DNA of 64,000 bases from Acidiphilium sp. C61 (GCF_902712915.1 NZ_CACTIA010000005.1:992001-1056000); one strand, 5' to 3'. Numbered from the stretch's first letter, positions 25,137 through 35,055 are shown. Numbers and translations are program-made. The notes: generated from the sequence alone by a model not told the origin.

Positions 25137-25161
25137 CCCCGCCCGGACCAGAGGAGACAGC

Positions 25162-27123
25162 GTGACCGATCTGTTCGAGCAGGGCGCCGGCCAGGCGAGC
25201 TATTCCGCCAAGGACATCGAGGTTCTCGAAGGGCTGGAGCCGGTTCGCCGCCGCCCCGGCATGTATATCGGCGGCACCGACGACACGGCGATGCACCACC
25301 TCGCCGCCGAACTGCTTGACAATGCGATGGACGAGGCCGTCGCCGGCCACGCCTCGATCATCGAGATGACGCTGGCACCCGGAAACCTGCTTACGGTGCG
25401 CGACAACGGGCGCGGCATTCCGGTCGATCCGCATCCGAAGTTCCGTGACAAGTCAGCACTCGAGGTGATTCTCACCACGCTGCATTCGGGCGGCAAGTTC
25501 GCCGGCAAGGCCTATGCCACGTCGGGCGGCCTGCACGGCGTCGGCTCCTCGGTGGTGAACGCGCTGGCCGAGAGGCTCGAAGTCGAGGTTGCCCGCGAGA
25601 AAACGCTGTGGAAACAGGATTATGCCCGCGGCAAGCCGCTGACCAAGCTGGTCAATGCCGGGGCGACGCCGAACCGGCGCGGCACGCTGATCCGCTTCAT
25701 CCCCGACCCCGAGATTTTCGGCGACAAGACATTCAGCCCGGTGCGGCTCTACCGGATGTGCCGCTCGAAGGCCTATCTGTTCCGCGGCGTGCGGATCCGC
25801 TGGTCCTGCGATGAATCGCTGATCGCTGCCGGCGGCGATGTGCCGGCGCAGGCGGAACTGCATTTTCCCGGCGGCCTCGCCGATTCGCTGGCGGAGGAAC
25901 TGGGCACCGCGCCGAAGCTGGTCGCCCCCGTCTGGGCCGGGCAGGCCGACCTGCCGGACGATGCCGGACGGATCGAGTGGGCGTGTGCCTGGCTTGAGAC
26001 CGCAGATGCCACGCTCTCGACCTATTGCAACACGATCCCGACGACGCTCGGCGGCACGCATGAGGCGGGATTTCGCGCCGCCCTGCTCAAGGGGCTGCGC
26101 GGCTTCGGCGAGCAGCGCGGCAACAAGCGCGCCGCGGTGATTACCGCCGAGGATGCGACCGGCGCGCTCTCCGCCAAGCTCTCGCTGTTCATCCGCGAGC
26201 CGCAATTCCAGGGCCAGACCAAGGAAAAGCTGACCTCGCCGGAGGCGCAGAAACTGACCGAGGCGGCGCTGCGCGACCGGTTCGAGCATTTCCTCACCGG
26301 CGATCCGGCGAATGCCGACAATCTTCTTGCCTTCGTGATCGAGCGGGCGGAGGAACGCATCCGCCGCCGCGAGCAGAAGGACACGCCCCGCAAATCGGCG
26401 ACGCGGCGCCTCCGCCTGCCCGGCAAGCTGACAGATTGCTCGCGCGAAAGCCGCGAGGACACCGAACTGTTCCTCGTCGAGGGCGATTCGGCAGGCGGCT
26501 CGGCCAAGCAGGCGCGCAACCGCGAGACCCAGGCCGTGCTGCCGCTGCGCGGCAAGATCCTCAACGTCGCCTCCGCTTCCACCGAGAAGCTGCGGCAGAA
26601 CCAGGAACTGAAGGACCTGATCGAGGCGCTGGGCTGCGGCGTCGGCGAACGGTTCCAGATCGACGCGCTGCGCTACGGCCGGATCATCATCATGACCGAC
26701 GCCGATGTCGACGGCGCCCATATCGCCTCGCTGCTCATGACCTTCTTCTACCGCGAGCTGCCGGAGCTGATCCGCGGTGGCCATATCTATCTCGCCCAGC
26801 CGCCGCTTTACCGCCTCACCCAGGGCGGCAAGTCGGTCTATGCGATGGACGATAGCGAGCGCGACCGGCTGGTGAAGACGGCGTTCAAGGCGAACGCCAA
26901 GGTCGAGATCAGCCGGTTCAAGGGACTTGGCGAGATGCCACCGGCGATTCTCAAGGAAACCACGATGGACCCGAAGCGCCGCGTGCTGCTGCGCGTTCTC
27001 GCCCCGCCCGAGGCGCGGGCTGAAACGGCGGAAATCGTCGAGAGCCTGATGGGGCGCAAGCCCGAGCTGCGCTTCCGCTTCATCCAGGACCATGCATCGA
27101 GCGTGCAGGAAGTCGACGTCTAA
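25162..27123 (+). CDS. parE: DNA topoisomerase IV subunit B
   Basis: ATPase subunit of the decatenating type II topoisomerase, 653 residues. GHKL ATPase motifs are ELLDNAMDEAV, DNGRGIPVD and GGLHGVGSSVVNAL; the TOPRIM domain has LVEGDSAGGSA and MTDADVDGAHI. ParE rather than GyrB is favoured by RRPGMYIGGTDDTAMHHL and by the shorter length without the gyrase insert. The start is the GTG at 25162, preceded by GAGGAGA at optimal spacing. Confidence 0.94.
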   Translation: MTDLFEQGAGQASYSAKDIEVLEGLEPVRRRPGMYIGGTDDTAMHHLAAELLDNAMDEAVAGHASIIEMTLAPGNLLTVRDNGRGIPVDPHPKFRDKSALEVILTTLHSGGKFAGKAYATSGGLHGVGSSVVNALAERLEVEVAREKTLWKQDYARGKPLTKLVNAGATPNRRGTLIRFIPDPEIFGDKTFSPVRLYRMCRSKAYLFRGVRIRWSCDESLIAAGGDVPAQAELHFPGGLADSLAEELGTAPKLVAPVWAGQADLPDDAGRIEWACAWLETADATLSTYCNTIPTTLGGTHEAGFRAALLKGLRGFGEQRGNKRAAVITAEDATGALSAKLSLFIREPQFQGQTKEKLTSPEAQKLTEAALRDRFEHFLTGDPANADNLLAFVIERAEERIRRREQKDTPRKSATRRLRLPGKLTDCSRESREDTELFLVEGDSAGGSAKQARNRETQAVLPLRGKILNVASASTEKLRQNQELKDLIEALGCGVGERFQIDALRYGRIIIMTDADVDGAHIASLLMTFFYRELPELIRGGHIYLAQPPLYRLTQGGKSVYAMDDSERDRLVKTAFKANAKVEISRFKGLGEMPPAILKETTMDPKRRVLLRVLAPPEARAETAEIVESLMGRKPELRFRFIQDHASSVQEVDV

Positions 27124-27126
27124 GTT

Positions 27127-27232
27127 AGAGCATCGTCCGATCAGATGGGATCATCTGAGCGGATAAAGATGCTCTAATTATCAACAAGATAGAGCACGAC
27201 ATCCGATCAGGATGGATCGGAACATGCTCTAA
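27127..27232. repeat. Two-module palindromic repeat, copy B (full, inverted)
   Basis: The reverse complement of copy A with few changes. Module 2 comes first (AGAGCATC, arms TCCGATCAGATG and CATCTGAGCGGA, GATGCTCT), followed by an AATTATCAAcAAGAt linker and module 1 (ATCCGATC aggat GGATCGGA), bounded by AGAGCA and TGCTCT. It begins four bases after the parE stop and lies between convergent genes. Confidence 0.85.
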
Positions 27233-27266
27233 TCCGCCACGCTCTTGACGAGCATGGCGGTTGTCA

Positions 27267-27824
27267 TCAGGCGAAGGGCTCTGACTCGCCGTCCGGCACG
27301 GGCACCCGAAAAGCCTTGATGGTCATGGAAATCAGCCCGTAATAGCCGAGTATCCCGACCAGATCGACGAGTGCCCGGTCGCCCAGCTGGCGGCGGGCAA
27401 AGACGTAAGTCTCATCGGACACTTCATGCGCGGTGAGGAGTTCGCTGGCAAAATCATGCACCGCTCTTGCGTCCGGCTCGGCGAAAACGGGCGTTTCGCC
27501 CGCCTTGATCGCGGCGATGACGGTCTCCGGCACACCGGCTTTCGCGGCGATCGGCGCGTGGATGTACCATTCGAAACCGGCACGCCAATAGGCGCCCATC
27601 ACCAGGATCGCGAGTTCCGAAAGGCGCGGGGGCAGCGACGAGCCAAAGCGGCAGAAGGCGCCGAGGGCCTGCGCGTTGTTGGCGAGTTCGGCGCTGTGCA
27701 GCCAGACTGCGAGCGGCCCCTCGACACGGCCGCGCGGGCCGGACGCGATGGCATCGTGAGCGGCGCGTTGGGCTTCGCTCATCCGGGAGAGGTCGGGAAG
27801 ACCAAGGCGGGGTGTGTGGGTCAT
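27267..27824 (-). CDS. Carboxymuconolactone decarboxylase (AhpD-like) family protein
   Basis: 185 residues of the all-helical CMD fold. The core [40 protein letters not shown] has Glu-Trp and His in place of a Cys-x-x-Cys, so it is the decarboxylase-like rather than the peroxidase (AhpD) type. Substrate unknown. It follows purH on the same strand with a few bases' overlap in a longer TTG-initiated reading; I use the in-frame ATG. Confidence 0.83.
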   Translation of the reverse strand: MTHTPRLGLPDLSRMSEAQRAAHDAIASGPRGRVEGPLAVWLHSAELANNAQALGAFCRFGSSLPPRLSELAILVMGAYWRAGFEWYIHAPIAAKAGVPETVIAAIKAGETPVFAEPDARAVHDFASELLTAHEVSDETYVFARRQLGDRALVDLVGILGYYGLISMTIKAFRVPVPDGESEPFA

Positions 27825-27829
27825 GTCGA

Positions 27830-29371
27830 TCAATGCCTGAAATGGCGCATGCCGGTGAAAACCATGGCAATCCCGGCGGCATCTGCCGCCGCGATCACCT
27901 CATTGTCGCGGATCGAGCCGCCGGGCTGGATGACCGCCGTCGCGCCGGCCTCGATCGCGGCCACAAGACCGTCGGCGAAGGGGAAGAACGCGTCGGATGC
28001 GACGACCGAGCCCGGGATCTTCTCCCCACCCTTCTGGGCGGCGATGCGCGAGGAGTCGACGCGGCTCATCTGCCCCGCGCCGATGCCGGTGGTCGCCCCC
28101 GCTTTCGCGTAGATGATTGCATTCGACTTCACATGCTTGGCCACACGGAAGGCGAAGAGCAGATCGGCGAACTCGGCGTTGGTCGGGGCGCGCTGGGTAA
28201 CGACTTTCAGGTCGTCGCGGCCAATCCGCCCTGCATCGCGGGTCTGGGCGAGGAAGCCGCCGGCGACGCTGCGCCAGGCAAGACCCGGCTCCGCCGCATC
28301 GGGCAGGCCGCCGGTAAGCAACAGGCGGAGATTCTTCTTGCGGGCCAGCAGTTCCACCGCGTCGGGTGCGGCGTCGGGCGCGATGATCACCTCGGAGAAG
28401 ATGCTGGCCATCTTCTCGGCGGCAGCCGCGTCGAGCGGGCGGTTGACGGCGATGATGCCGCCGAAGGCAGAGACCGGATCGCATTCCAGCGCGCGGTCCC
28501 AGGCCTCGGCGAGATCGGCACCGAGGGCGACGCCGCACGGATTGGCGTGCTTGACGATCACCACCGCCGGCCGGTCGAACTCGGCGACGCATTCGAAGGC
28601 GGCGTCGGTATCATTGATGTTGTTGTAGGAGAGTTCCTTGCCCTGCAACTGCCGCGCGGTAGCAACACCGGGACGGTTGCCGGTGCGGTAGAACGCGGCG
28701 GATTGGTGCGGGTTCTCGCCGTAGCGCAGCATCTGCTGCCGCGCGCCGGCCAGGGCAAGACTGGCCGGGAACATCTCTCCAGTCTGCTGCGCGAACCATG
28801 CGGAAATCGCGGCGTCGTAGGCGGCGGTTCGGGCATAGGCAGCGGCGGCGAGGCGGCGGCGCTGCTCCAGCGTCGTCCCGCCCTCGGCCAGCGCCGCGAC
28901 AAGATCGTCATACTGCGCCGGGCTGGTGAGAACCGCCACCGAATCATGGTTCTTCGCGGCAGCGCGGATCAGCGCGGGGCCGCCGATATCGATGTTCTCG
29001 ACGCAGGTTTCAAAATCCGCCCCCTTCGCGACCGTTTCCTCGAACGGGTAGAGATTCACCGCGAGCAGGTCGATCGGCGGGATGTCGTGCTGCTGCATCT
29101 GTGCGAGATGCTCGGGCAGGTCACGCCGGCCGAGCAGCCCGCCATGGATCTTCGGCACCAGCGTCTTCACCCGACCATCGAGCATTTCGGGAACGCCCGT
29201 GTAATCCGCGACCTCGACAACGGCGATCCCGGCCTCGCGCAGCGCGCGGGCGGAGCCGCCGGTCGAGAGGATTTCAACGCCTTGGGCCGCCAGCGCGCCG
29301 CCGAGTTCGACCAGCCCCGTCTTGTCGGACACCGAGATGAGGGCCCTTCGGATGTTCACTCTGTCGCTCAT
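27830..29371 (-). CDS. purH: Bifunctional AICAR formyltransferase / IMP cyclohydrolase
   Basis: Last two steps of IMP synthesis. 513 residues. The N-terminal MGS-like cyclohydrolase (about 1-195) contains [16 protein letters not shown] and [17 protein letters not shown]. The C-terminal transformylase has [30 protein letters not shown] and the terminal [14 protein letters not shown]. Member of the rpe-to-purH gene run. Confidence 0.97.
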   Translation of the reverse strand: MSDRVNIRRALISVSDKTGLVELGGALAAQGVEILSTGGSARALREAGIAVVEVADYTGVPEMLDGRVKTLVPKIHGGLLGRRDLPEHLAQMQQHDIPPIDLLAVNLYPFEETVAKGADFETCVENIDIGGPALIRAAAKNHDSVAVLTSPAQYDDLVAALAEGGTTLEQRRRLAAAAYARTAAYDAAISAWFAQQTGEMFPASLALAGARQQMLRYGENPHQSAAFYRTGNRPGVATARQLQGKELSYNNINDTDAAFECVAEFDRPAVVIVKHANPCGVALGADLAEAWDRALECDPVSAFGGIIAVNRPLDAAAAEKMASIFSEVIIAPDAAPDAVELLARKKNLRLLLTGGLPDAAEPGLAWRSVAGGFLAQTRDAGRIGRDDLKVVTQRAPTNAEFADLLFAFRVAKHVKSNAIIYAKAGATTGIGAGQMSRVDSSRIAAQKGGEKIPGSVVASDAFFPFADGLVAAIEAGATAVIQPGGSIRDNEVIAAADAAGIAMVFTGMRHFRH

Positions 29372-29386
29372 CGCAAACCTCGTCTG

Positions 29387-29854
29387 TCAGTGGCCGGAAA
29401 GGGGAACGGCGGAGACGGCGTTGGCCGGCGAGCCGTGGATGATTTTCGTGCTGATCAGCACGTAGGCGATCGCCTTGTGATCGGGATCGACCAGGCGGAA
29501 GAGATCGAAATGCTTCACCAGGAAGGACGCCGAAATCGCGGCGATCTGCTGCTTCGCCGGCAGGCCGGCCGGCAGTGTGACCGGCCCGGTGGCAACACAG
29601 GACAGGCCGAATTGCGATGGATCGGTCGCGACACCGAGGCTGCCCTTGACCCCGCCGGTCTTCGCGAAACTCGCATAGCAGGCGATGCCGGGGATTTTCG
29701 GGTCGTCGAACCGCTCGATCACCACCTTGTCGTTCGCGCCGAGCAGGCGGAAATTGGTCGAGACCGCGCCGATCCGGGTTTCCGCCTGCGCCGTTGCCGC
29801 CGCGAACGTCCAGACCCCGGCCATGATGCCGAGAAATGCGAGCCGCCTGATCAT
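29387..29854 (-). CDS. creA: CreA-family periplasmic protein
   Basis: 155 residues with a signal peptide (about 1-25, ending ATAQA). Family pattern IGAVSTNFRLLGANDKVVIERFDDPKIPGIACY, then GGVKGSLGVATDPSQ and CVATGPV. Function is unknown in any organism. ATG at 29854 follows AGGGG at good spacing; a TTG five codons earlier overlaps the glycosyltransferase stop. Confidence 0.93.
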   Translation of the reverse strand: MIRRLAFLGIMAGVWTFAAATAQAETRIGAVSTNFRLLGANDKVVIERFDDPKIPGIACYASFAKTGGVKGSLGVATDPSQFGLSCVATGPVTLPAGLPAKQQIAAISASFLVKHFDLFRLVDPDHKAIAYVLISTKIIHGSPANAVSAVPLSGH

Positions 29855-29865
29855 GCCATCCCCTG

Positions 29866-30990
29866 TCAAACGTCGTGTCGGATGGCGCGTTCATAGACCG
29901 CGAGCGTCGCCGCGCAAACCACCTCGTCGGCGAACAGGGTTTCCGCCCGCGCACGCCCGGCCGCGCCCATGCGGGCGCGCAGCACGGGATCGGCGACGAG
30001 GCGCTCCAGCGCGTCGGCCAAGGCCGCCGGATCGCGTGGCGGAACCAGCAGGCCGCTTTCGCCATCGGCCACCGCCTCGCGGCAGCCGACGACGTCCGTT
30101 GCCACGCAAGGCAGGCCTGACGCCATGGCTTCCAGCAGGAATTTGGGCAGCCCCTCGCGATAGGAGGGCAGGCACGCAACATGACAGGAGGCCAGAAGGC
30201 TGGCCATGTCGGTGATCGGCCCCAGCCAGGTTGCCTCAGTGGCGCGTTGCAGTTCGGACGCGTCAAGACTTGCCGGATTCTGCGGATCAGGGCCGCCGGC
30301 CAGAAGGCATTCGGCAGCAACACCACGCAGACGCAGAAGTCGAGCGGCCTCGATGAATTCCCTGATCCCCTTGTCTGCCAGCATGCGCGCGCCGAGCACG
30401 ATGCGCACCTTGCCGGCGGGTGGAGCATGGGGCCGATATGAGGCGAGGTCGACGCCCGCCCCCCTGATCAGATAGGCCCTCTCGGACGGGAGCGCGCCAG
30501 AGGCCGTCATGGCCGTCAGATCATCATGATTTTCGAACACGGCCAGCGCGCCGCGAGCCCCCATCGCCAGCCGCAACCCGAGACTGACCGCAGGACGCAG
30601 CAGGCGCGCCTTCAGGCGTGCCGACGTGAAGACAAAACCCTGGCCAACGGGCGCGTTGATGACCGCTGGAACGCGTGCGAGAGCGGCGGCAAGACTGCCC
30701 AGCAGGATGGGTTTCAGCGCAACATGGTGGACGACATCGGGTGAGAGTGCCCGGTAATGGCGGGCGATCGATCGGAGCAGACGGAATTCCGCCAGCGGGT
30801 TGAGGCGGGCACGGCGAAAGTCGACATGAATGACCTCGAACCCCTCCGCGCGCAACAATGCGGCGGCATCGCCCGTACGGGTCAGGACCGTGACCTTCCA
30901 CCCCGCCAGCCGCGCAGCCTCGGCGCGAGCGCGGAAATGCGAGCGGAAAAACCAGTCTTCCCCGATCAGGAAGACGATGTGGCGATCCAA
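29866..30990 (-). CDS. Glycosyltransferase family 4
   Basis: 374 residues, GT-B fold: N-terminal FLIGEDWFFRSHFRARAEAA and VVHHVALKPILLGSLAA, C-terminal donor domain with VLGARMLADKGIREFIEAARLL and the retaining-GT4 signature PSYREGLPKFLLEAMASGLP. Transfers a sugar, probably in capsule, exopolysaccharide or lipopolysaccharide synthesis, given galE immediately upstream. The acceptor is not readable. Confidence 0.9.
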   Translation of the reverse strand: MDRHIVFLIGEDWFFRSHFRARAEAARLAGWKVTVLTRTGDAAALLRAEGFEVIHVDFRRARLNPLAEFRLLRSIARHYRALSPDVVHHVALKPILLGSLAAALARVPAVINAPVGQGFVFTSARLKARLLRPAVSLGLRLAMGARGALAVFENHDDLTAMTASGALPSERAYLIRGAGVDLASYRPHAPPAGKVRIVLGARMLADKGIREFIEAARLLRLRGVAAECLLAGGPDPQNPASLDASELQRATEATWLGPITDMASLLASCHVACLPSYREGLPKFLLEAMASGLPCVATDVVGCREAVADGESGLLVPPRDPAALADALERLVADPVLRARMGAAGRARAETLFADEVVCAATLAVYERAIRHDV

Positions 30991-30998
30991 CGGCGGAC

Positions 30999-31997
30999 TC
31001 AGCGCCCGCTCTGCCAGTGCCAGGCATCACGGCACATGTCCTGCACGCCGCGGGTGGCGCGCCAGCCAAGCAGGCTGGCGGCGAGGCCGGGATCGGCATA
31101 GCAGGCGGCAACATCGCCGGGCCGTCGGGGTCCGACTTGATAAGGAACGTCAATCCCCGTCGCCGCCTTGAAGGCGTGGATGAGGTCGAGAACGGAATAA
31201 CCGGTTCCCGTGCCGAGATTGACGGCGAAACCGCCATCATGCGCGAGGATGCGCTCCACGGCAGCGGCATGCGCCTCGGCGAGGTCCATCACATGGATGA
31301 AATCGCGCACACCGGTGCCGTCATGCGTCGGGTAATCGTCGCCAAACACGGTCAGGTGCGAACGCTGTCCCGCCGCAACCTGGCAGAGATAGGGCATCAG
31401 ATTGGCAGGAACCCCACGCGGATCCTCGCCGATCAGACCGGAAGGATGGGCACCGACCGGGTTGAAATAGCGCAGGATGGCGGACGCAGCGAGCGTACCC
31501 GTGCGCGACAGGTCCTCGATCATCCCCTCCATGACCATTTTTGTCCGGCCATAGACGTTGGTGACACGGAGGGAGGCGGTTTCGGGTATCGGGCAGACAT
31601 CCGGCTCCCCGTAGACGGTGGCGGATGAAGAAAACACCAGCCGGCGCACGCCCGCATCGCGCATCGCCGTCAGCAGGCGGATCGTGCCCAGAATGTTGAC
31701 GTCGAAATAGAGCAGCGGATTGCTTTCGCTCTCGCCGACCGCCTTCTTCGCCGCGAAATGAACCACGGCATCAACCGGAAAAGCGGCAAATGCCGCACGC
31801 ATCGCCTCGGGATCGCGAATATCGGCTTCGATAACAGGAACGGTGACGCCGGTGATCCGGTGCAGACGGTCTGGCACGTCCCTCGCGGCGTTGGAAAAAT
31901 CGTCGAGCAACACGACGTCGTAGCCGCGCTCGAGAAGCGCCACGGCGGTATGCGAGCCGATAAAGCCGGCGCCGCCGGTGAGCATGATTCGTGACAT
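30999..31997 (-). CDS. galE: UDP-glucose 4-epimerase
   Basis: 332 residues of the extended SDR family. TGGAGFIGSHTAVALLERGYDVVLLDDFSN binds NAD; SSSATVYGEP and the catalytic YGRTK (Tyr and Lys) follow, then RYFNPVGAHPSGLIGEDP and DGTGVRDFIHVMDLAEAH. The YxxxK has Arg-Thr where many GalE proteins have another pair, which is not unusual. Eight bases from the glycosyltransferase and four from the heparinase-like gene, so one operon. Confidence 0.93.
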   Translation of the reverse strand: MSRIMLTGGAGFIGSHTAVALLERGYDVVLLDDFSNAARDVPDRLHRITGVTVPVIEADIRDPEAMRAAFAAFPVDAVVHFAAKKAVGESESNPLLYFDVNILGTIRLLTAMRDAGVRRLVFSSSATVYGEPDVCPIPETASLRVTNVYGRTKMVMEGMIEDLSRTGTLAASAILRYFNPVGAHPSGLIGEDPRGVPANLMPYLCQVAAGQRSHLTVFGDDYPTHDGTGVRDFIHVMDLAEAHAAAVERILAHDGGFAVNLGTGTGYSVLDLIHAFKAATGIDVPYQVGPRRPGDVAACYADPGLAASLLGWRATRGVQDMCRDAWHWQSGR

Positions 31998-32001
31998 CCG
32001 G

Positions 32002-33576
32002 TCAACCCATCCTGGTCAATGCCCATTTCACCTGCTGCGGACCATCGGGCGTTCCGGTCAGCACGATCTGTTCCGCGCGACGCGGCTCTGGTCCACCGAA
32101 ATAGATGCTCTCCTCGATGCTCATCGTCGCGCCGCCCGCGCGCAACCGCCAGCCCTGGCCCGAAGCCAGGCGGAGCAACGCCCCTTCCCCATCCTGCTGG
32201 ATGCTCGCGGTCACGTTCGGATGCAGATGAAACCGGAGTGTGAACGGCTGCGGCTGGTCGGCCTCGATACTGTCCTCGCCACGCAGATCATCGCCGCTCT
32301 CGGCAAGATAAAGGCGGCGGCGATGCACGACGCCCAGCACCTTCTGCCAGCCGTCGTGGCTGGCTTCGATCCAGTGTGCCCCGTTCGCTTCCTGGCGTTG
32401 CACCTCGACGTGGGCGGGACGTCGCCCAAGCCCCTGATCGATCAGCTCCGACGAGGACACATCGGCGACGACAACGGTGGAATGGGCGGCTGTGTTGCGC
32501 AAGGCGTCGCGCCAGCCGCTCGATGCGGCCGGTGCGGCGCCGCAATTCACGATCAAACGATCACGCCCGACGGAGAATTCGAATGACAATGTACCGGCAT
32601 GCGCAAAACGGTCGGTGCCTGGGCCGGGAGGCTGGCCGGCATCGACGATCACCAGCGACCGGCCAGCAGCGAGCCGGTGAAACCCTGCCCCCGCGAGGGC
32701 CAAGGCGCTTCGGCCGGTGCGACCTGCCTGGCTCAGCACAAGGTCGATCAGATTCGGCCAGTCCTCGCTCGTGCCGTTGAACAGCGCGAGGCCGCCGTCG
32801 CCATGGCGCAAGGCCCGCAACCCGATGGCAAGCCGCTCGATGGCGCCGGGCAACTGCGGCGGCACCTCCGCCCGGGCGAGCTGCAGCAAGGCGCGGATTT
32901 CGGCAAGATCCTGCAAAACCGAGAAGTGAACGGAAGGGCTCCGCTCGACATGCGACCCATCGGGAAGGATCTGGCGTTCGAGTTCGGGGACGAGGAAGCG
33001 AAGAGCCCGCTGCATGAAGCCACCATGCTCCGGCAGCGCCACCGCCGCAGCGATCAGCCCCTTGATGGCGGTGAAGGCTCTCGCATCCCGCGCTTCCGCC
33101 GGCAGGTTTGCCGACAGCATTCTGGCCTCCGCTACGAGACGGGACATCAGCATCTGGCGAAAATCGTCGTCAGCCGAGGCGGCAAAGAAGTCGTAATGGC
33201 CCAGCCAGGCGGCGATCCGCGCGCCGGCAACCTCCGGCGCCTCAGCCAGCGGCGGCAAGGTTTCGCAGCGGATCCAGTCGGCGATCAACGCCCGCGCGCG
33301 GGTGCGCGCCGCGTCGGTTCCCAATGCCCGCAGATCGCGCAGCCAGGAAAATCCCTGGATATGGGCGATAAACACCGGGGAGCCGTCATTCTCGTGGAAA
33401 AGTCCGGGGCGGAGGGGGCGCACGACATTCTGGTATTCGATCTCGCCCTTGATGATCCGCGCACCACGCGCCGGTTCGCCAGGCCAGGGATCGCGGAGCG
33501 CGACCGAGGGCGCATCAGGCACATGGCCTCCGCGCAAAGTCGCGAGCCGGGCAACCCACTGTCTCGCGCCGCGCAT
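32002..33576 (-). CDS. Heparinase II/III-family protein
   Basis: 524 residues: N-terminal alpha/alpha toroid (about 1-300; FSWLRDLRALG, AAWLGHYDFF, DGSHVERSPSVHFSVLQDL) and a C-terminal beta domain (NTAAHSTVVVADVSSSE onward). Related proteins occur in Alphaproteobacteria between rpe and purH; their substrate is not settled and polysaccharide lyase activity should not be assumed. The second of two tandem ATG codons has GGAGG at five bases and is used; a longer reading overlaps rpe. Confidence 0.88.
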   Translation of the reverse strand: MRGARQWVARLATLRGGHVPDAPSVALRDPWPGEPARGARIIKGEIEYQNVVRPLRPGLFHENDGSPVFIAHIQGFSWLRDLRALGTDAARTRARALIADWIRCETLPPLAEAPEVAGARIAAWLGHYDFFAASADDDFRQMLMSRLVAEARMLSANLPAEARDARAFTAIKGLIAAAVALPEHGGFMQRALRFLVPELERQILPDGSHVERSPSVHFSVLQDLAEIRALLQLARAEVPPQLPGAIERLAIGLRALRHGDGGLALFNGTSEDWPNLIDLVLSQAGRTGRSALALAGAGFHRLAAGRSLVIVDAGQPPGPGTDRFAHAGTLSFEFSVGRDRLIVNCGAAPAASSGWRDALRNTAAHSTVVVADVSSSELIDQGLGRRPAHVEVQRQEANGAHWIEASHDGWQKVLGVVHRRRLYLAESGDDLRGEDSIEADQPQPFTLRFHLHPNVTASIQQDGEGALLRLASGQGWRLRAGGATMSIEESIYFGGPEPRRAEQIVLTGTPDGPQQVKWALTRMG

Positions 33577-33589
33577 CATTCCCTCCGCT

Positions 33590-34261
33590 TCAATCACTTG
33601 CCCCCAAGGCTGCGATTGCGGCCGCATAGTCCGGCTTGCCGAAGATCGCACTGCCGGCGATCAGCACGTCCGCGCCTGCGTTCAGGGCGCGAGGGGCGGA
33701 GGCGGGATCTATGCCGCCATCGGTCTCGATACGGATGTCGCGTCCGGACTCCGTGATCATGCGGCGGAGTTCGGCAATCTTGGACAATTGGCTGTCGAGG
33801 AAGGACTGGCCGCCAAAACCTGGATTGACGGTCATGACATTGATGATGTCCACGAGATCCAGCACATGCCGCACCGACTCGGCCGGCGTTGCCGGGTTGA
33901 TGGCAACCCCAGCCTTGAGACCGAGATCGCGGATCGTTTGCAGGGAACGGTGCAGATGCGGCCCGGCCTCGACATGAACGCTCACATGATCGGCGCCGGC
34001 TTTCGCAAAATCGGCGAGATAGGGATCTGCCGGCGCGATCATCAGGTGAACATCGAACGCCAGCCGGGTATGCGGGCGCAACGCCTTCAGCACCAGCGCG
34101 CCAAAACTGATATTCGGCACGAAATGGCCGTCCATCACGTCGAGATGCAGCCAGTGAGCGCCGGCACGCTCGACGGCGGCGACTTCCTCGCGGAGCCGTC
34201 CGAAATCAGCGGCGAGCAGACTCGGGGCGATAATCGGCGAAGGACGGGACGTTGCACTCAT
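33590..34261 (-). CDS. rpe: Ribulose-phosphate 3-epimerase
   Basis: Interconverts ribulose-5-phosphate and xylulose-5-phosphate. 223 residues, TIM barrel with [29 protein letters not shown] (metal ligands), [16 protein letters not shown] and ETDGGID. ATG chosen over a TTG three codons earlier. First gene of the minus-strand run ending in purH and the CMD-family gene. Confidence 0.96.
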   Translation of the reverse strand: MSATSRPSPIIAPSLLAADFGRLREEVAAVERAGAHWLHLDVMDGHFVPNISFGALVLKALRPHTRLAFDVHLMIAPADPYLADFAKAGADHVSVHVEAGPHLHRSLQTIRDLGLKAGVAINPATPAESVRHVLDLVDIINVMTVNPGFGGQSFLDSQLSKIAELRRMITESGRDIRIETDGGIDPASAPRALNAGADVLIAGSAIFGKPDYAAAIAALGASD

Positions 34262-34325
34262 GGATTGCAATGTAGCCAGGAGACTCGCTTAACCACAAGC
34301 ATACGCGTCACCGCCGCGCGCAAGT

Positions 34326-34811
34326 TTATTCTGTCGGGAAGGAATCGGACGGTGCAAGCGACTTGATCAGGTCAAACATGCGCTTGCGCACCGTAGGTTC
34401 GGTGATCCGGTAGTAGGCGCGAACCAGTTCCAGTGTCTCGCGCTTGGTCATCTGGTCATCGAGCCCGACGCCGAACGGTTCCTGAGCCTCGGACAGGCCG
34501 TTGTTGCGGCCGCGCGGGCCGGACATCGGCATCTCGTTCATCCCCTCCGGCATATCGTCGAAGAAGAAGCTGATCGGCACATCGAGAACGCGGGAGATGT
34601 CGAACAGGCGGGACGCGCCGACCCGGTTCACCCCACGCTCGTATTTCTGGACCTGCTGGAACGTCAGCCCGAGCGCATCGCCCAGCTTTTCCTGTGACAT
34701 GCCGAGCAGCGTCCGCCGAAGCCGGATCCGGGACCCGACATGCACATCGATCGGGCTGGGCCGGCCATCCCGGTCACTGCGATCGTTGGTGTCACCACCG
34801 TTTGAACTCAT
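34326..34811 (-). CDS. XRE/Cro-CI-type transcriptional regulator
   Basis: 161 residues with an HTH_3 domain (about 24-82; VGSRIRLRRTLLGMSQEKLG and LTFQQVQKYERGVNRVGASRL). The linker and helical C-terminal part (MTKRETLELVRAYYRI) are typical of the alphaproteobacterial family that includes PraR-like regulators and lies near lnt. Possible roles are quorum, symbiosis or surface control in relatives; not known here. A repeated operator-like motif lies in the gap between it and lnt. Confidence 0.9.
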   Translation of the reverse strand: MSSNGGDTNDRSDRDGRPSPIDVHVGSRIRLRRTLLGMSQEKLGDALGLTFQQVQKYERGVNRVGASRLFDISRVLDVPISFFFDDMPEGMNEMPMSGPRGRNNGLSEAQEPFGVGLDDQMTKRETLELVRAYYRITEPTVRKRMFDLIKSLAPSDSFPTE

Positions 34812-35020
34812 TTCCTATTCCTCAGCGGCACCAACCGGCCCCGCAAACGGTCGCGATCTGCGCCGCCGGGGATATGAAGATGACGCCTGTCTGTTTTGCA
34901 TCGGCAGCTCCGATAGCGCACCGCAAGAAAAACATCATGCCTTCACAAGCTTCAAAACCGGTTAAGATACAAAAATTAAGAAAATATCTAGATGGCTGAA
35001 CCTCGCTACCAGAGGTCGGC
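34812..35020. other. Promoter-side gap of the XRE gene
   Basis: AT-rich from about 34960 to 35000, suitable for a minus-strand promoter. A weak stem CCTC-gctacca-GAGG lies at about 35000. No gene is apparent. Confidence 0.35.
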
Positions 35021-35055
35021 ACCACTATCCGTCAACCACTATCTACAATAGTGGT
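35021..35055. promoter_or_regulatory. Triple ACCACTAT operator-like motif upstream of the XRE gene
   Basis: ACCACTAT occurs twice in direct orientation (35021-35028 and 35035-35042, fourteen bases apart) and once inverted as ATAGTGGT (35048-35055). The last two form a palindrome with a five-base centre. The arrangement fits binding of a dimeric HTH regulator, most simply autoregulation by the downstream XRE protein. Confidence 0.5.

Noticed and set aside
32002..33576. Heparin lyase or alginate lyase as a firm function
   Set aside because: Only the general heparinase II/III fold is supported; catalytic residues and substrate could not be assigned by eye.
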